Source: UBA4636 sp045534575 (lineage in GTDB: Bacteria; Bacillota; Clostridia; Christensenellales; Borkfalkiaceae). Taken from it: a DNA stretch of 64,000 bases. The stretch lies in contig JAZSJZ010000004.1 of the NCBI GenBank assembly GCA_045534575.1, positions 124,001 through 188,000 on the forward strand, read 5' to 3'. A program made the translations under genes and the position numbers. Below are positions 27,101 to 34,423 of this stretch, one piece after another (position 1 is the stretch's first letter; each line of letters starts with the position of its first letter). Below the pieces are notes generated by a model. It worked only from the letters and a program-made list of their open reading frames with translations, ran no database searches and was not told where the DNA came from.

Positions 27101-27280
27101 ATTGCTTACGTTATCAGCACCTCTAGTCCTGGCGCAGCAGACGAAATGAGCGACGGCTACAAGATTAGAAAACAAGCAACCGAGAGCAACGTAACGATGT
27201 TCACTTCGCTCGATACCGTTAAAGTTCTACTCGACGTTTTAGAAGAATCGACCATTTGCGTTTCTACTATCGACGCGTAA
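24107..27280 (+). CDS. carB: Carbamoyl-phosphate synthase large subunit
   Basis: Makes carbamoyl phosphate from bicarbonate, ammonia and 2 ATP. The 1057 aa show the duplicated architecture: ATP-grasp half 1 ([27 protein letters not shown] from ~6; [16 protein letters not shown]) and half 2 ([26 protein letters not shown] from ~547; [14 protein letters not shown]). The C-terminal MGS-like allosteric domain (~930-1057) ends in a divergent [23 protein letters not shown] segment. The glutaminase subunit carA is not in this operon or anywhere in the window, so it must be supplied from elsewhere or the enzyme may run on ammonia. AAGGAGA precedes the ATG by eight bases. Confidence 0.97.
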   Translation: [1057 protein letters not shown]

Positions 27281-27299
27281 ATCGTGAACTAATTTATTT

Positions 27300-27328
27300 G
27301 CTTATGCGTTTTATCAAACGGCATAAGA
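27300..27328 (+). other. Intercistronic hairpin between carB and pyrK
   Basis: Stem CTTATGCGTTT with AAACGGCATAAG (one bulged base) around a 4-nt loop, followed by a modest T-rich stretch. It could be a weak internal terminator that lowers expression of pyrK and later genes. Confidence 0.45.
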
Positions 27329-27347
27329 GCTTAATTTTTAAGAAGAA

Positions 27348-28082
27348 ATGAAACAATCAATTTTTGAAATAAAATCAAACGTAATGCTAACCGAAACCGT
27401 TGCTAAAGCCGTTTTGGTTGGCGATACGTCTAATATCACAAATTCGGGTCAGTTTATCAATATTTTAATTGACGGGCTTTTCCTTCGCCGTCCAATTTCG
27501 GTGTGCGACGTAAACGAAAACGAAGTTACTATCGTTTATAAAATCGTTGGCAAGGGAACGGCTAAAATGGCTCAAATGAAAGAGGGCGAAAAACTCGATA
27601 TTTTAACGGGCTTAGGAAACGGCTACGACGAATTGATTTCGGGCGAAAATCCGCTTTTAATAGGCGGTGGCGTTGGCGTGCCTCCACTATACCTTCTTTG
27701 CAAGAATTTGTTAAAACAGGGCAAAAAACCTTCAGTTATCTTAGGTTTTAACACTAAAGATGAAATTTTCTTAAAAGAAGATTTTGAAAAACTTGGCGTT
27801 AAAGTTATCGTTACTACTGTTGACGGAAGTTACGGCGTTAAAGGCTTCGTAACCGATGCATTTTTAGAAGTTGGAAACTATTCACATTTTTTCACTTGTG
27901 GACCTGAGCCAATGCTAAAGGCAGTTTATAGAGCAACCACAACTGACGGGCAGTTTAGCTTTGAAGAGCGTATGGGGTGCGGTTTTGGTGCGTGCATGGG
28001 CTGTTCGTGCAAAACAGTTACGGGCTATAAGCGAATTTGTAAAGACGGCCCGGTTCTTAAAAAGGGGGAAATCTTATGGTAG
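27348..28082 (+). CDS. pyrK: Dihydroorotate dehydrogenase B, electron-transfer subunit
   Basis: FAD and [2Fe-2S] protein that passes electrons from dihydroorotate, via PyrD, to NAD. The 244 aa show the ferredoxin-reductase-like fold: RRPISVCDV (~43-51) for FAD, the NAD-site IGGGVGVPPLYLLCKNL (~104-120) and TCGPEPMLKAV. The C-terminal cluster MGCGFGACMGCSCKTVTGYKRICKDGPV holds the four Cys ligands of the 2Fe-2S centre. The upstream site is weak (AAGAAG), and pyrK ends inside the pyrD start (7-bp overlap), which ensures paired synthesis. Confidence 0.95.
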   Translation: MKQSIFEIKSNVMLTETVAKAVLVGDTSNITNSGQFINILIDGLFLRRPISVCDVNENEVTIVYKIVGKGTAKMAQMKEGEKLDILTGLGNGYDELISGENPLLIGGGVGVPPLYLLCKNLLKQGKKPSVILGFNTKDEIFLKEDFEKLGVKVIVTTVDGSYGVKGFVTDAFLEVGNYSHFFTCGPEPMLKAVYRATTTDGQFSFEERMGCGFGACMGCSCKTVTGYKRICKDGPVLKKGEILW

Positions 28083-28987
28083 ATTTAAAGGTTAATCTTT
28101 GTGGAATTGAACTAGATAACCCCGTTATTCCAGCAAGCGGAACGTTTGGCTATGGCTATGAGTTTGCCGAACTTTACGATATCAACGTTTTAGGAACTTT
28201 CTCGTTCAAGGGAACGACTAAAGACGCTCGCTTTGGTAACCCAACCCCAAGAATTGCCGAGTGCACGGCGGGTATGATTAACGCGGTAGGGCTTCAAAAC
28301 CCCGGAGTTGAAAAGGTAATAGCCGAAGAAATTCCAAAAATGAAAAAGGTTTTCCATAAAAAAGTTATGGCAAACGTTAGCGGTTTTTCGGTTGAAGACT
28401 ATGCCTATACTTGCGAAAAACTATCGTCTTTAGATGAGATTGGTTGGTTTGAAGTAAACGTAAGTTGCCCTAACGTTCACGGCGGTGGTATGAGTTTTGG
28501 CACAAGCCCAGAACAAGCGGGAATTGTAACCAAAGCCGTTAAAAAGGTGGTCAATAAGCCCGTTATCATTAAACTTTCACCAAACGTAACCGATATTGTT
28601 TCTATCGCAAAAGCGTGTGAAGACGCGGGCGCAGACGGCATTAGCCTTATCAACACGCTACTTGGTATGCGCATAGATTTAGCAAAAAGAAAGCCAATCA
28701 TAGCAAACAAAATGGGTGGCTTTTCTGGAAGCGCAATTTTCCCCGTTGCTGTTAGAATGGTTTACCAAGTAGCAAACGCCGTGAAAATTCCTGTTGTTGG
28801 CATGGGCGGTGTTAGAACGGCTGAAGACGTTATCGAAATGATGATGGCTGGCGCAACCGCAGTAGAAGTGGGTGCAGAAAACCTTATCAATCCTTACGCT
28901 TGCAGAGATATTATTAACGAACTTCCAAGCGTAATGCAAAAATTAAAAATTGAAAAATTAAAAGATATTATAGGAGCGTGTAAATAA
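28076..28987 (+). CDS. pyrD: Dihydroorotate dehydrogenase B, catalytic subunit
   Basis: FMN enzyme that oxidises dihydroorotate to orotate; with PyrK it forms the NAD-linked class 1B enzyme. The 303 aa carry VIPASGTFGYGYE (~19-31), KGTTKDARFGNPTPRIAE, AVGLQNPGVE and the active-site NVSCPNVHGGGMSFGTSPE block (~129-147) with the catalytic Cys typical of class 1. FMN-binding VGMGGVRTAEDVIEMMMAGATAVEVG lies at ~240-265. AAGGGGG overlaps the end of pyrK. The gene overlaps pyrF by one base (TAATG). Confidence 0.96.
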   Translation: MVDLKVNLCGIELDNPVIPASGTFGYGYEFAELYDINVLGTFSFKGTTKDARFGNPTPRIAECTAGMINAVGLQNPGVEKVIAEEIPKMKKVFHKKVMANVSGFSVEDYAYTCEKLSSLDEIGWFEVNVSCPNVHGGGMSFGTSPEQAGIVTKAVKKVVNKPVIIKLSPNVTDIVSIAKACEDAGADGISLINTLLGMRIDLAKRKPIIANKMGGFSGSAIFPVAVRMVYQVANAVKIPVVGMGGVRTAEDVIEMMMAGATAVEVGAENLINPYACRDIINELPSVMQKLKIEKLKDIIGACK

Positions 28988-29688
28988 TGGCTAAAGACGT
29001 AATCATTGCATGTGATTTTGATAGTGCTGAAAAAACCTTTGAATTTTTAGATAAATTCACCGAAAGAAAGCCTTTCGTAAAAATCGGTATGGAACTTTAC
29101 TATGCTGAAGGCCCTTCAATCGTAAAAGAACTAAAGAAAAGAGGACACAAAATCTTTCTTGACTTAAAACTTCACGATATTCCAAACACTGTTAAAAAGG
29201 CGATGGCTGTTTTATCGAGGTTAGACGTTGATATGTGCAACCTTCACGCTGGCGGAACGGGCAAAATGATGCAATTTGCGCTCGAGGGCTTAACTAGGGA
29301 AGACGGCACTAGACCAATTTTAATTGCAGTAACTCAGCTAACCTCAACCGACCAAGAGTCAATGGAGAACGACCTTCTCATTAAAGAGCCTATCGATAAA
29401 GTCGTTATGCACTACGCTAAAGTTGCTAAAAACGCAGGTTTAGACGGCGTTGTTTGCTCTCCGTTAGAGGCTGGCAAAGTTCATGAAGTTTGCGGAAGCG
29501 ATTTCGTAACCGTAACCCCGGGCGTTAGATTTGCCGATGGGGACGTTGGCGACCAAAAACGTGTTACCACTCCAGAAAAAGCAAGAGAAATTGGCTCGGA
29601 CTATATCGTTGTAGGCCGTCCTATAACGGCAAGTCAAGACCCTGTTGCTAGTTATAACAGATGCTTAAAAGAATTCTTAGGCGAGTAA
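28987..29688 (+). CDS. pyrF: Orotidine-5'-phosphate decarboxylase
   Basis: Decarboxylates OMP to UMP. The 233 aa belong to the short bacterial group: IIACDFDSAEKTFEFLD (5-21), VKIGMELYYAEGP, and the catalytic FLDLKLHDIPNTVKKA motif (~57-72) with its Asp-Lys-Asp charge network. Further on are HAGGTGKMM, VVCSPLEAG, TPGVRF and the phosphate loop YIVVGRPI near the C-terminus. Start and stop of pyrD overlap as TAATG, so initiation is coupled. Identification is secure. Confidence 0.96.
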   Translation: MAKDVIIACDFDSAEKTFEFLDKFTERKPFVKIGMELYYAEGPSIVKELKKRGHKIFLDLKLHDIPNTVKKAMAVLSRLDVDMCNLHAGGTGKMMQFALEGLTREDGTRPILIAVTQLTSTDQESMENDLLIKEPIDKVVMHYAKVAKNAGLDGVVCSPLEAGKVHEVCGSDFVTVTPGVRFADGDVGDQKRVTTPEKAREIGSDYIVVGRPITASQDPVASYNRCLKEFLGE

Positions 29689-29722
29689 ATAAACAAAAAT
29701 CACAAGTTATAGGAGATATATT

Positions 29723-30358
29723 ATGGAAAAATTAGTTGCAAAAGGTTTATTATCTATTAAAGCAGTATTCTTCCGCCCAGACGAGCCTTTCACTTGGGCA
29801 AGCGGTATCAAAAGCCCCGTTTATTGCGACAACCGCTTAATCTTAACCGCACCACAAGTTCGTGATGACGTTGAAAATTGCATGGCAAAAGCCGTAAAAG
29901 AAAACTTCCCAGAAGCCGAAGTTTTAATGGGAACTTCAACCGCTGGTATTGCTCACGCTGCAATCGTTGGTCATATACTTAATATGCCTATGGGCTACGT
30001 TCGTTCTGGCGCAAAAGACCACGGCAGACAAAACCAAATCGAAGGCAGATTAGAAAAAGGTCAAAAGGTTGTCGTAATTGAAGACCTTATTTCAACGGGT
30101 GGTAGCGTTATCGAAGTTGTTAACGTTTTAAGAGAAGCAGGCGCAGAAGTTTTAGGCGTTGTTTCAATCTTTACTTATGGTATGCAAAAGGGTATTGACC
30201 GCTTAAAAGAAGCGTCGGTTAAAAACGTTTCGCTCACTAATTTTGACGTTATTGCAAAAATTGCCGCTGAGCAAGGCTACGTAAAAGAAGAGGACGTAGA
30301 ACGCTTAATTAAGTTTAGAAACAATCCTCAAGACGAAAGCTGGATTGCTAAAAAATAG
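29723..30358 (+). CDS. pyrE: Orotate phosphoribosyltransferase
   Basis: Couples orotate to PRPP to make OMP. The 211 aa show the PRT fold: FTWASGIKSPVYCDNR (~23-38) contacts orotate, VLMGTSTAGIAHAAIVG (~70-86) is the flexible-loop region, and the PRPP loop is VVVIEDLISTGGSVIEVVN (~114-132). The C-terminal KEEDVERLIKFRNNP tail is seen in the Clostridia-type enzymes. AGGAGA lies seven bases before the ATG. A dispersed repeat copy lies immediately after the stop. Confidence 0.96.
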   Translation: MEKLVAKGLLSIKAVFFRPDEPFTWASGIKSPVYCDNRLILTAPQVRDDVENCMAKAVKENFPEAEVLMGTSTAGIAHAAIVGHILNMPMGYVRSGAKDHGRQNQIEGRLEKGQKVVVIEDLISTGGSVIEVVNVLREAGAEVLGVVSIFTYGMQKGIDRLKEASVKNVSLTNFDVIAKIAAEQGYVKEEDVERLIKFRNNPQDESWIAKK

Positions 30359-30360
30359 TC

Positions 30361-30382
30361 GATAACGGGCTTATAGCCTAAC
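30361..30382 (+). repeat. Dispersed 3'-UTR repeat, copy 3 (diverged)
   Basis: Shares CGATAACGGGCTTATAG with the copy at 4601-4623 and then diverges (CCTAAC). It sits on the pyrE-pyrB junction, two bases after the pyrE stop codon. Confidence 0.45.
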
Positions 30383-30441
30383 TTTTTAAAAAACTGCCTA
30401 AACTAAAAGGCGAAAATAGAAGAAAAACTTTAGGAAAATTT

Positions 30442-31539
30442 ATGAGAAACCTTATTGATATTCTTGATTTAACTGTTGCTGAACTTGACGAACTTATAGA
30501 GATTGCTGAAGATATTATCGCAAACCCTAAAAAATACGCTCATTCTTGCGAAGGCAAAATTTTGTCGGCGCTGTTTTTCGAGCCGTCAACTAGAACTAGA
30601 TTAAGTTTCGAATCGGCTATGCACTCGCTAGGCGGTAGCGTTCTATCGGTAACGGGTGCGGGAACTTCTTCCGCCGCTAAAGGCGAAAGTATTGCAGACA
30701 CTGCTAAAACCGTTTCATGCTATAGCGACATTATCGCAATGCGCCACCCTTTAGAAGGCTCGGCGTTCGTTGCGGGAAACAACGCAACCGTTCCCGTTAT
30801 TAATGCGGGAGACGGCGGGCATTGCCACCCAACTCAAACCCTTGCTGATCTTTTAACAATTTCTAGAGAAAAGGGAAGGTTTGATAATTTAACGGTTGGT
30901 TTTTGCGGTGATTTAAAATACGGCAGAACCGTTCACTCGCTCATTGCCGCGCTTTCAAGATATAAAAACGTTAAAATCGTTTTAATCTCGCCAAAGGAAC
31001 TTAGTATTCCAAAATACGTGCGCTACGAAATTTTAGAAAAGAACAACACGCCGTATTTTGAAACGACATCGCTTGAAGAATATATGCCGTCGCTCGACGT
31101 TCTTTATATGACTAGAATTCAACGTGAACGCTTTTTCGACCAAGACGAATACGAACGCTTGAAGGATAGTTACGTTTTGACCGTTGATAAGTTAAAAACT
31201 GCTAAGAGCGATATGTCAATTTTGCATCCGTTGCCAAGGGTGAACGAAATTAGCGTAAAGGTTGATAGCGACCCTCGTGCGTGCTATTTTAAGCAAGTTT
31301 CTAACGGCAAATATATGCGTATGGCGCTTATTTTGAAACTTTTAAAAGACGCTGAAGAAAATAAAGCCAAAGAAGATGCTTTTTCTAATCACGAAATCGT
31401 TGTTGATAAGTTTAAATGCACAAACCCTAGATGCATTTCTTCAACCGAGCAAGAACTAGACCACGTTTTCAAACTCGTAGATAAAAACAACAAAGTTTAT
31501 AGATGTTTCTATTGCGAAAAGAAAGCGCACGAAGAATAG
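30442..31539 (+). CDS. pyrB: Aspartate carbamoyltransferase with fused PyrI-type zinc domain
   Basis: Forms carbamoyl-aspartate. Residues 1-~305 are a normal catalytic chain: FFEPSTRTRLSFESAMHSLGG (~47-67) binds carbamoyl phosphate, IAMRHPLEG, NAGDGGHCHPTQTLADLL (~121-138), and the LHPLPRVNEI motif (~262-271) in the aspartate domain. The last ~45 residues have Cys326-x4-Cys331 ... Cys355-x2-Cys358 in a CTNPRCISSTEQE...YRCFYCE context. This matches the C-terminal zinc domain of E. coli PyrI, which contacts PyrB. The N-terminal nucleotide-binding allosteric domain of PyrI is missing, and no separate pyrI follows. So the chain may gain PyrI-like assembly without CTP/ATP control. Confidence 0.9.
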   Translation: MRNLIDILDLTVAELDELIEIAEDIIANPKKYAHSCEGKILSALFFEPSTRTRLSFESAMHSLGGSVLSVTGAGTSSAAKGESIADTAKTVSCYSDIIAMRHPLEGSAFVAGNNATVPVINAGDGGHCHPTQTLADLLTISREKGRFDNLTVGFCGDLKYGRTVHSLIAALSRYKNVKIVLISPKELSIPKYVRYEILEKNNTPYFETTSLEEYMPSLDVLYMTRIQRERFFDQDEYERLKDSYVLTVDKLKTAKSDMSILHPLPRVNEISVKVDSDPRACYFKQVSNGKYMRMALILKLLKDAEENKAKEDAFSNHEIVVDKFKCTNPRCISSTEQELDHVFKLVDKNNKVYRCFYCEKKAHEE

Positions 31540-31578
31540 ACTGAAAAGCCGTGCAGTTAGGCTTTTAAGGAGAAATTT

Positions 31579-33426
31579 ATGTCAACTCAAGCATTATTAA
31601 TTGTTTGCATTTTGCTATCGTTGGTTATTTTAATCGTTCCAACGGTATTTGCGATAATAAAAAACTCAAAAAACACTTCAGGTGCGCCCGTAGTTTCTGT
31701 ATTTAACTGTTTTATAACTAGTGTATTCTTTGCCGTTGCCGTGTTATTTTTCCCAATGTATTTTAGGTTTGTTTTCGACGGCGAGCAAGTTTTAGAAAAA
31801 CTAATAAAATCAGTTTTTATCAGCATACCTCGTGCGTTCACGCTGTTCTTCGTTGATTTAAACTTCGTGGAACTTATCGATTTTATGAAATACGTTGGGC
31901 TTTACGGCACGACAATTTCTTCAAGTTATCTTGTATATTTGGCTGTTTTGTTCACGCTTGCACCGCTTCTTTCTATCGGTATTTTATTGTCGGTAATAAG
32001 CGAGTTTATGGACGATATGCGCATTAAACTTCAAGCCCACCGTGATTTCTATATCATAAGCGAACTAAACGACCAGTCTTTTGCGCTTGCAAAAAGTATC
32101 GTTTCGACCAATGACGGAAGAAAAAAACTCGTTATAATTTGCGGTTGCACTGAAGATGACGCTGAAACAAAACAAAAAAAGTTAGAACTTAAAAAACTTG
32201 GCATTATCTGCTTCAAACGTGATATTATCGATTTTTCTATTCCAAAAAGAAACAAAAATGCTGTTAGAAAATTCTTTTTAATTGCGCCTATCGATAACGA
32301 AGATTTAAACGCAAGAAACGCCTTGTCGCTTATGAAAAAACTCGAAGAAGACAAGAATTTCAATAACAAAAACTCTCAAATTTACGTTTTTGCTAGCGCA
32401 GAGAGTAACGATATTTTAATCAACACCGCAAACACGGGAAAGTTAAAGGTTAGAATTGTTAACGATAAGAAAAATATCGTTTGGAATAATCTCCGCCAAG
32501 ACCCGCTTTTCGATTACGCAAAAGAAGTGAACGGCGTTAAAGAAATTAACGTTCTTCTCGTTGGTTTTGGTCAATACGGCGCAGAAATTTTGAAAACGGC
32601 TAGTTGGCTTACTCAACTTCCGGGCTTTGAACTTAATATTCATATTATTGATAAAGACCCTGACGCTGAGAAAAAGTTTACTGCTCGTGTTCCCGAACTT
32701 ATGAAATATAACGGCAAGAAGATAAAAAACGAGCCTTACTATAATTTCATTTTCCATAAATCTAAAGACGGCTCTGGCATTGATGTTTCAAGCACGGAAT
32801 TTGTTGAAATTTTATCGTCTATAAAAAATATCGGCAGAGTTTACGTTTCTATGGGCGACGATTCTTTCAACATCGCAACAGCGATTAGGATTAGAAGAAT
32901 TTTCGGTAGATGCGTTGAAAAAGATGATGTTCCAAAAATTAGCGCAATCGTTTATAGCGATGAAAAAGCGGAAGCCTATAAGCAAAACGGAATGAAGAAT
33001 ATGAAAGGCGAAGAGTTTGGAATTGACCTTATTGGTAACTATAGCGAGCGTTTCTCGCTTAGTGTTGTTGAGCAGTTAGACCTTGACGAGTTAGCCTTGA
33101 AATTCCACACCGCTTGGAATAGCTCCCCAGAATATATTGAATTATTCGATAAGCACTCATATTATAGAAGAGCGTCTTTATCGGAAGCGCTTTACTCAAA
33201 AATCACAGCAAAAACTTGCGAAAAATTTGCAATTAACGCAACTGATGAAGAAAAAGCAAGTTTTGAACACTTAAGATGGAATGCCTATATGCGCTCGCTC
33301 GGCTACGTTTACGGCAAGAAGCGAGACGATATTGCTAAAGTTCACCCAAGTTTGTTGCCAACGCACGAACTTAGTGACGAGGAATATCAAAAAGATTTTA
33401 GAGTGGTAGGCGCAAGAGAAGAATAA
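31579..33426 (+). CDS. Membrane protein with two Rossmann/TrkA-N-like regions and a C-terminal RyR domain
   Basis: No firm function. The 615-aa protein has about four membrane segments in residues ~5-140. Then comes a cytoplasmic part beginning RDFYIISELNDQSFALAKSI, a Rossmann region resembling TrkA-N/RCK domains. A second Rossmann region starts at ~331 with NVLLVGFGQYGAEILKTASWL (GxGxxG). The C-terminus (~555-605) reads as a RyR (ryanodine-receptor repeat) domain: FEHLRWNAYMRSLGYVYG, then KVHPSLLPTHELSDEE. In published comparative genomics, prokaryotic RyR domains were proposed to bind nucleotide-like ligands in stress or conflict settings. AAGGAG precedes the ATG, 39 bp after pyrB, so it may share the pyrimidine transcript. 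It could be a ligand-gated channel or sensor. Confidence 0.7.
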   Translation: MSTQALLIVCILLSLVILIVPTVFAIIKNSKNTSGAPVVSVFNCFITSVFFAVAVLFFPMYFRFVFDGEQVLEKLIKSVFISIPRAFTLFFVDLNFVELIDFMKYVGLYGTTISSSYLVYLAVLFTLAPLLSIGILLSVISEFMDDMRIKLQAHRDFYIISELNDQSFALAKSIVSTNDGRKKLVIICGCTEDDAETKQKKLELKKLGIICFKRDIIDFSIPKRNKNAVRKFFLIAPIDNEDLNARNALSLMKKLEEDKNFNNKNSQIYVFASAESNDILINTANTGKLKVRIVNDKKNIVWNNLRQDPLFDYAKEVNGVKEINVLLVGFGQYGAEILKTASWLTQLPGFELNIHIIDKDPDAEKKFTARVPELMKYNGKKIKNEPYYNFIFHKSKDGSGIDVSSTEFVEILSSIKNIGRVYVSMGDDSFNIATAIRIRRIFGRCVEKDDVPKISAIVYSDEKAEAYKQNGMKNMKGEEFGIDLIGNYSERFSLSVVEQLDLDELALKFHTAWNSSPEYIELFDKHSYYRRASLSEALYSKITAKTCEKFAINATDEEKASFEHLRWNAYMRSLGYVYGKKRDDIAKVHPSLLPTHELSDEEYQKDFRVVGAREE

Positions 33427-33482
33427 AAGGCTTAAAATTAATTAAAAATAGCCAAAAAAATTGAAAATTATCGCAAAAATGC

Positions 33483-33511
33483 TTGCTTATAAGTAGTTAT
33501 TGTGGTATTAT
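33483..33511 (+). promoter_or_regulatory. Sigma-A promoter of rplS
   Basis: TTGCTT (33483-33488), 17-bp spacer, TATTAT (33506-33511). The ~60-nt leader (33518-33577) contains a GC-richer patch, GTCGGCTCGGGTGGTCC, that could be part of a ribosomal leader structure, but I cannot fold it to a known L19 leader. Confidence 0.7.
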
Positions 33512-33577
33512 TATTGTCGGCTCGGGTGGTCCTCTTGCGTTAGCAATGAACACTTAGTAAATACGGAGGTAAGTCAA

Positions 33578-33922
33578 ATGCAAGGTATTATTGATCAAAT
33601 TATCCAAGAAAATCTTAAGGCAAACGTTCCTCAATTCAACGTAGGCGATACCGTTAAAGTATTCGTTAAGGTTGTCGAAGGCGCAAAAGAAAGATTGCAA
33701 GGCTTTGAAGGTGTTGTAATTGCTAAACGCCACGGCGGTATTAGCGAAACTTTCACTGTTCGTCGTTTGTCGTTCGGTATTGGCGTAGAGAGAACTTTCC
33801 CTATCCACTCACCTAAGATTGACAGAATTGAGGTAATTAAGAAGGGTAAAGTTAGAAGAGCAAAACTTTACTACTTACGTGGCAGAACCGGTAAGGCTGC
33901 AAAAGTTAAAGAAATTCTTTAA
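33578..33922 (+). CDS. rplS: 50S ribosomal protein L19
   Basis: L19 sits at the 30S-50S interface of the ribosome. The 114-aa protein starts MQGIIDQIIQENL and shows FNVGDTVKVFVKVVEG, RLQGFEGVVIAKRHGGI, ETFTVRRLSFGIGVERTFPIHSP and the C-terminal KVRRAKLYYLRGRTGKAAK, all typical. The frame is open upstream to 33500, but that region holds the promoter -10 box and leader. The GGAGGT at 33565-33570 fits the ATG at 33578. It stands alone between its own promoter and a palindromic terminator, away from rpsP-rimM-trmD, which normally precede it. Confidence 0.97.
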   Translation: MQGIIDQIIQENLKANVPQFNVGDTVKVFVKVVEGAKERLQGFEGVVIAKRHGGISETFTVRRLSFGIGVERTFPIHSPKIDRIEVIKKGKVRRAKLYYLRGRTGKAAKVKEIL

Positions 33923-33930
33923 TAAAATTA

Positions 33931-33957
33931 CGCAAAGCATATGCTTTGCGTTTTTTT
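33931..33957 (+). terminator. Terminator of rplS
   Basis: A perfect 20-nt palindrome built on CGCAAAGCAT followed by seven Ts. Its mirror could weakly serve the convergent spoIIID gene. Confidence 0.92.
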
Positions 33958-34032
33958 ATGCCAAATTTTAGTTGTTCTTAATAACAAATGCTGTAAATTA
34001 ATCTAAAAAACAATGGGCGAGCCACAAACGAA

Positions 34033-34293
34033 TTAATTTTGTTTCATTGCCCGAAATTTGCGCTTTGTGGCAAGTCCTCCACGAATATGCCTCTCTTTTA
34101 AGTTGTTGTCTAAAACGGCTTTAACCTCTTTATAGAGCCTCTCGTCAATATATTTTAACTTATAAGAAACGTCTTTATGCACGGTTGATTTTGAAAGATT
34201 GAACGCTAAAGCCGTTTTTCTCACCGTTGCGCCGTTTTCAATAATATATTGCGCTTCTAAAATAATTCTTTCATCTAAATTTTCAATAAGCAT
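34033..34293 (-). CDS. spoIIID: SpoIIID, sporulation transcriptional regulator
   Basis: DNA-binding switch protein of the sporulation mother cell; it activates and represses sigma-E genes and helps sigK expression. The 86 aa align with the family from start to end: DERIILEAQYIIENGATVRKTA, then a helix-turn-helix (AFNLSKSTVHKDVSYKL, ~29-45) and the basic C-terminal IRGGLATKRKFR helix that also contacts DNA. AGGAAC lies nine bases before the ATG. It is transcribed against rplS and divergently from the ROK kinase gene. Its presence argues strongly for an endospore-forming ancestry. Confidence 0.93.
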   Translation of the reverse strand: MLIENLDERIILEAQYIIENGATVRKTALAFNLSKSTVHKDVSYKLKYIDERLYKEVKAVLDNNLKERHIRGGLATKRKFRAMKQN

Positions 34294-34369
34294 TAAACTT
34301 TGTTCCTAAAAAATGCTATGCAAAATTTTGCCGAATAATGATAAATCTTATCTAAATTCTTAACAATTC

Positions 34370-34398
34370 TTTACATTTTTTTAATATTATGTTATTAT
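34370..34398 (+). promoter_or_regulatory. Sigma-A promoter of the ROK kinase gene
   Basis: TTTACA (34370-34375), 17-bp spacer, TATTAT (34393-34398), with a ~20-nt leader containing AAGGAG. Confidence 0.82.
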
Positions 34399-34423
34399 AT
34401 TAACTAGAATTTAAGGAGCGTTT

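Noticed and set aside
33500..33577. 26-residue N-terminal extension of L19
   Set aside because: The region contains the -10 box and leader; the family start and GGAGGT both fit 33578.
33518..33577. Ribosomal L19 leader RNA
   Set aside because: A GC-richer patch is present, but I could not fold it into the known leader pattern by eye; a covariance search would decide.
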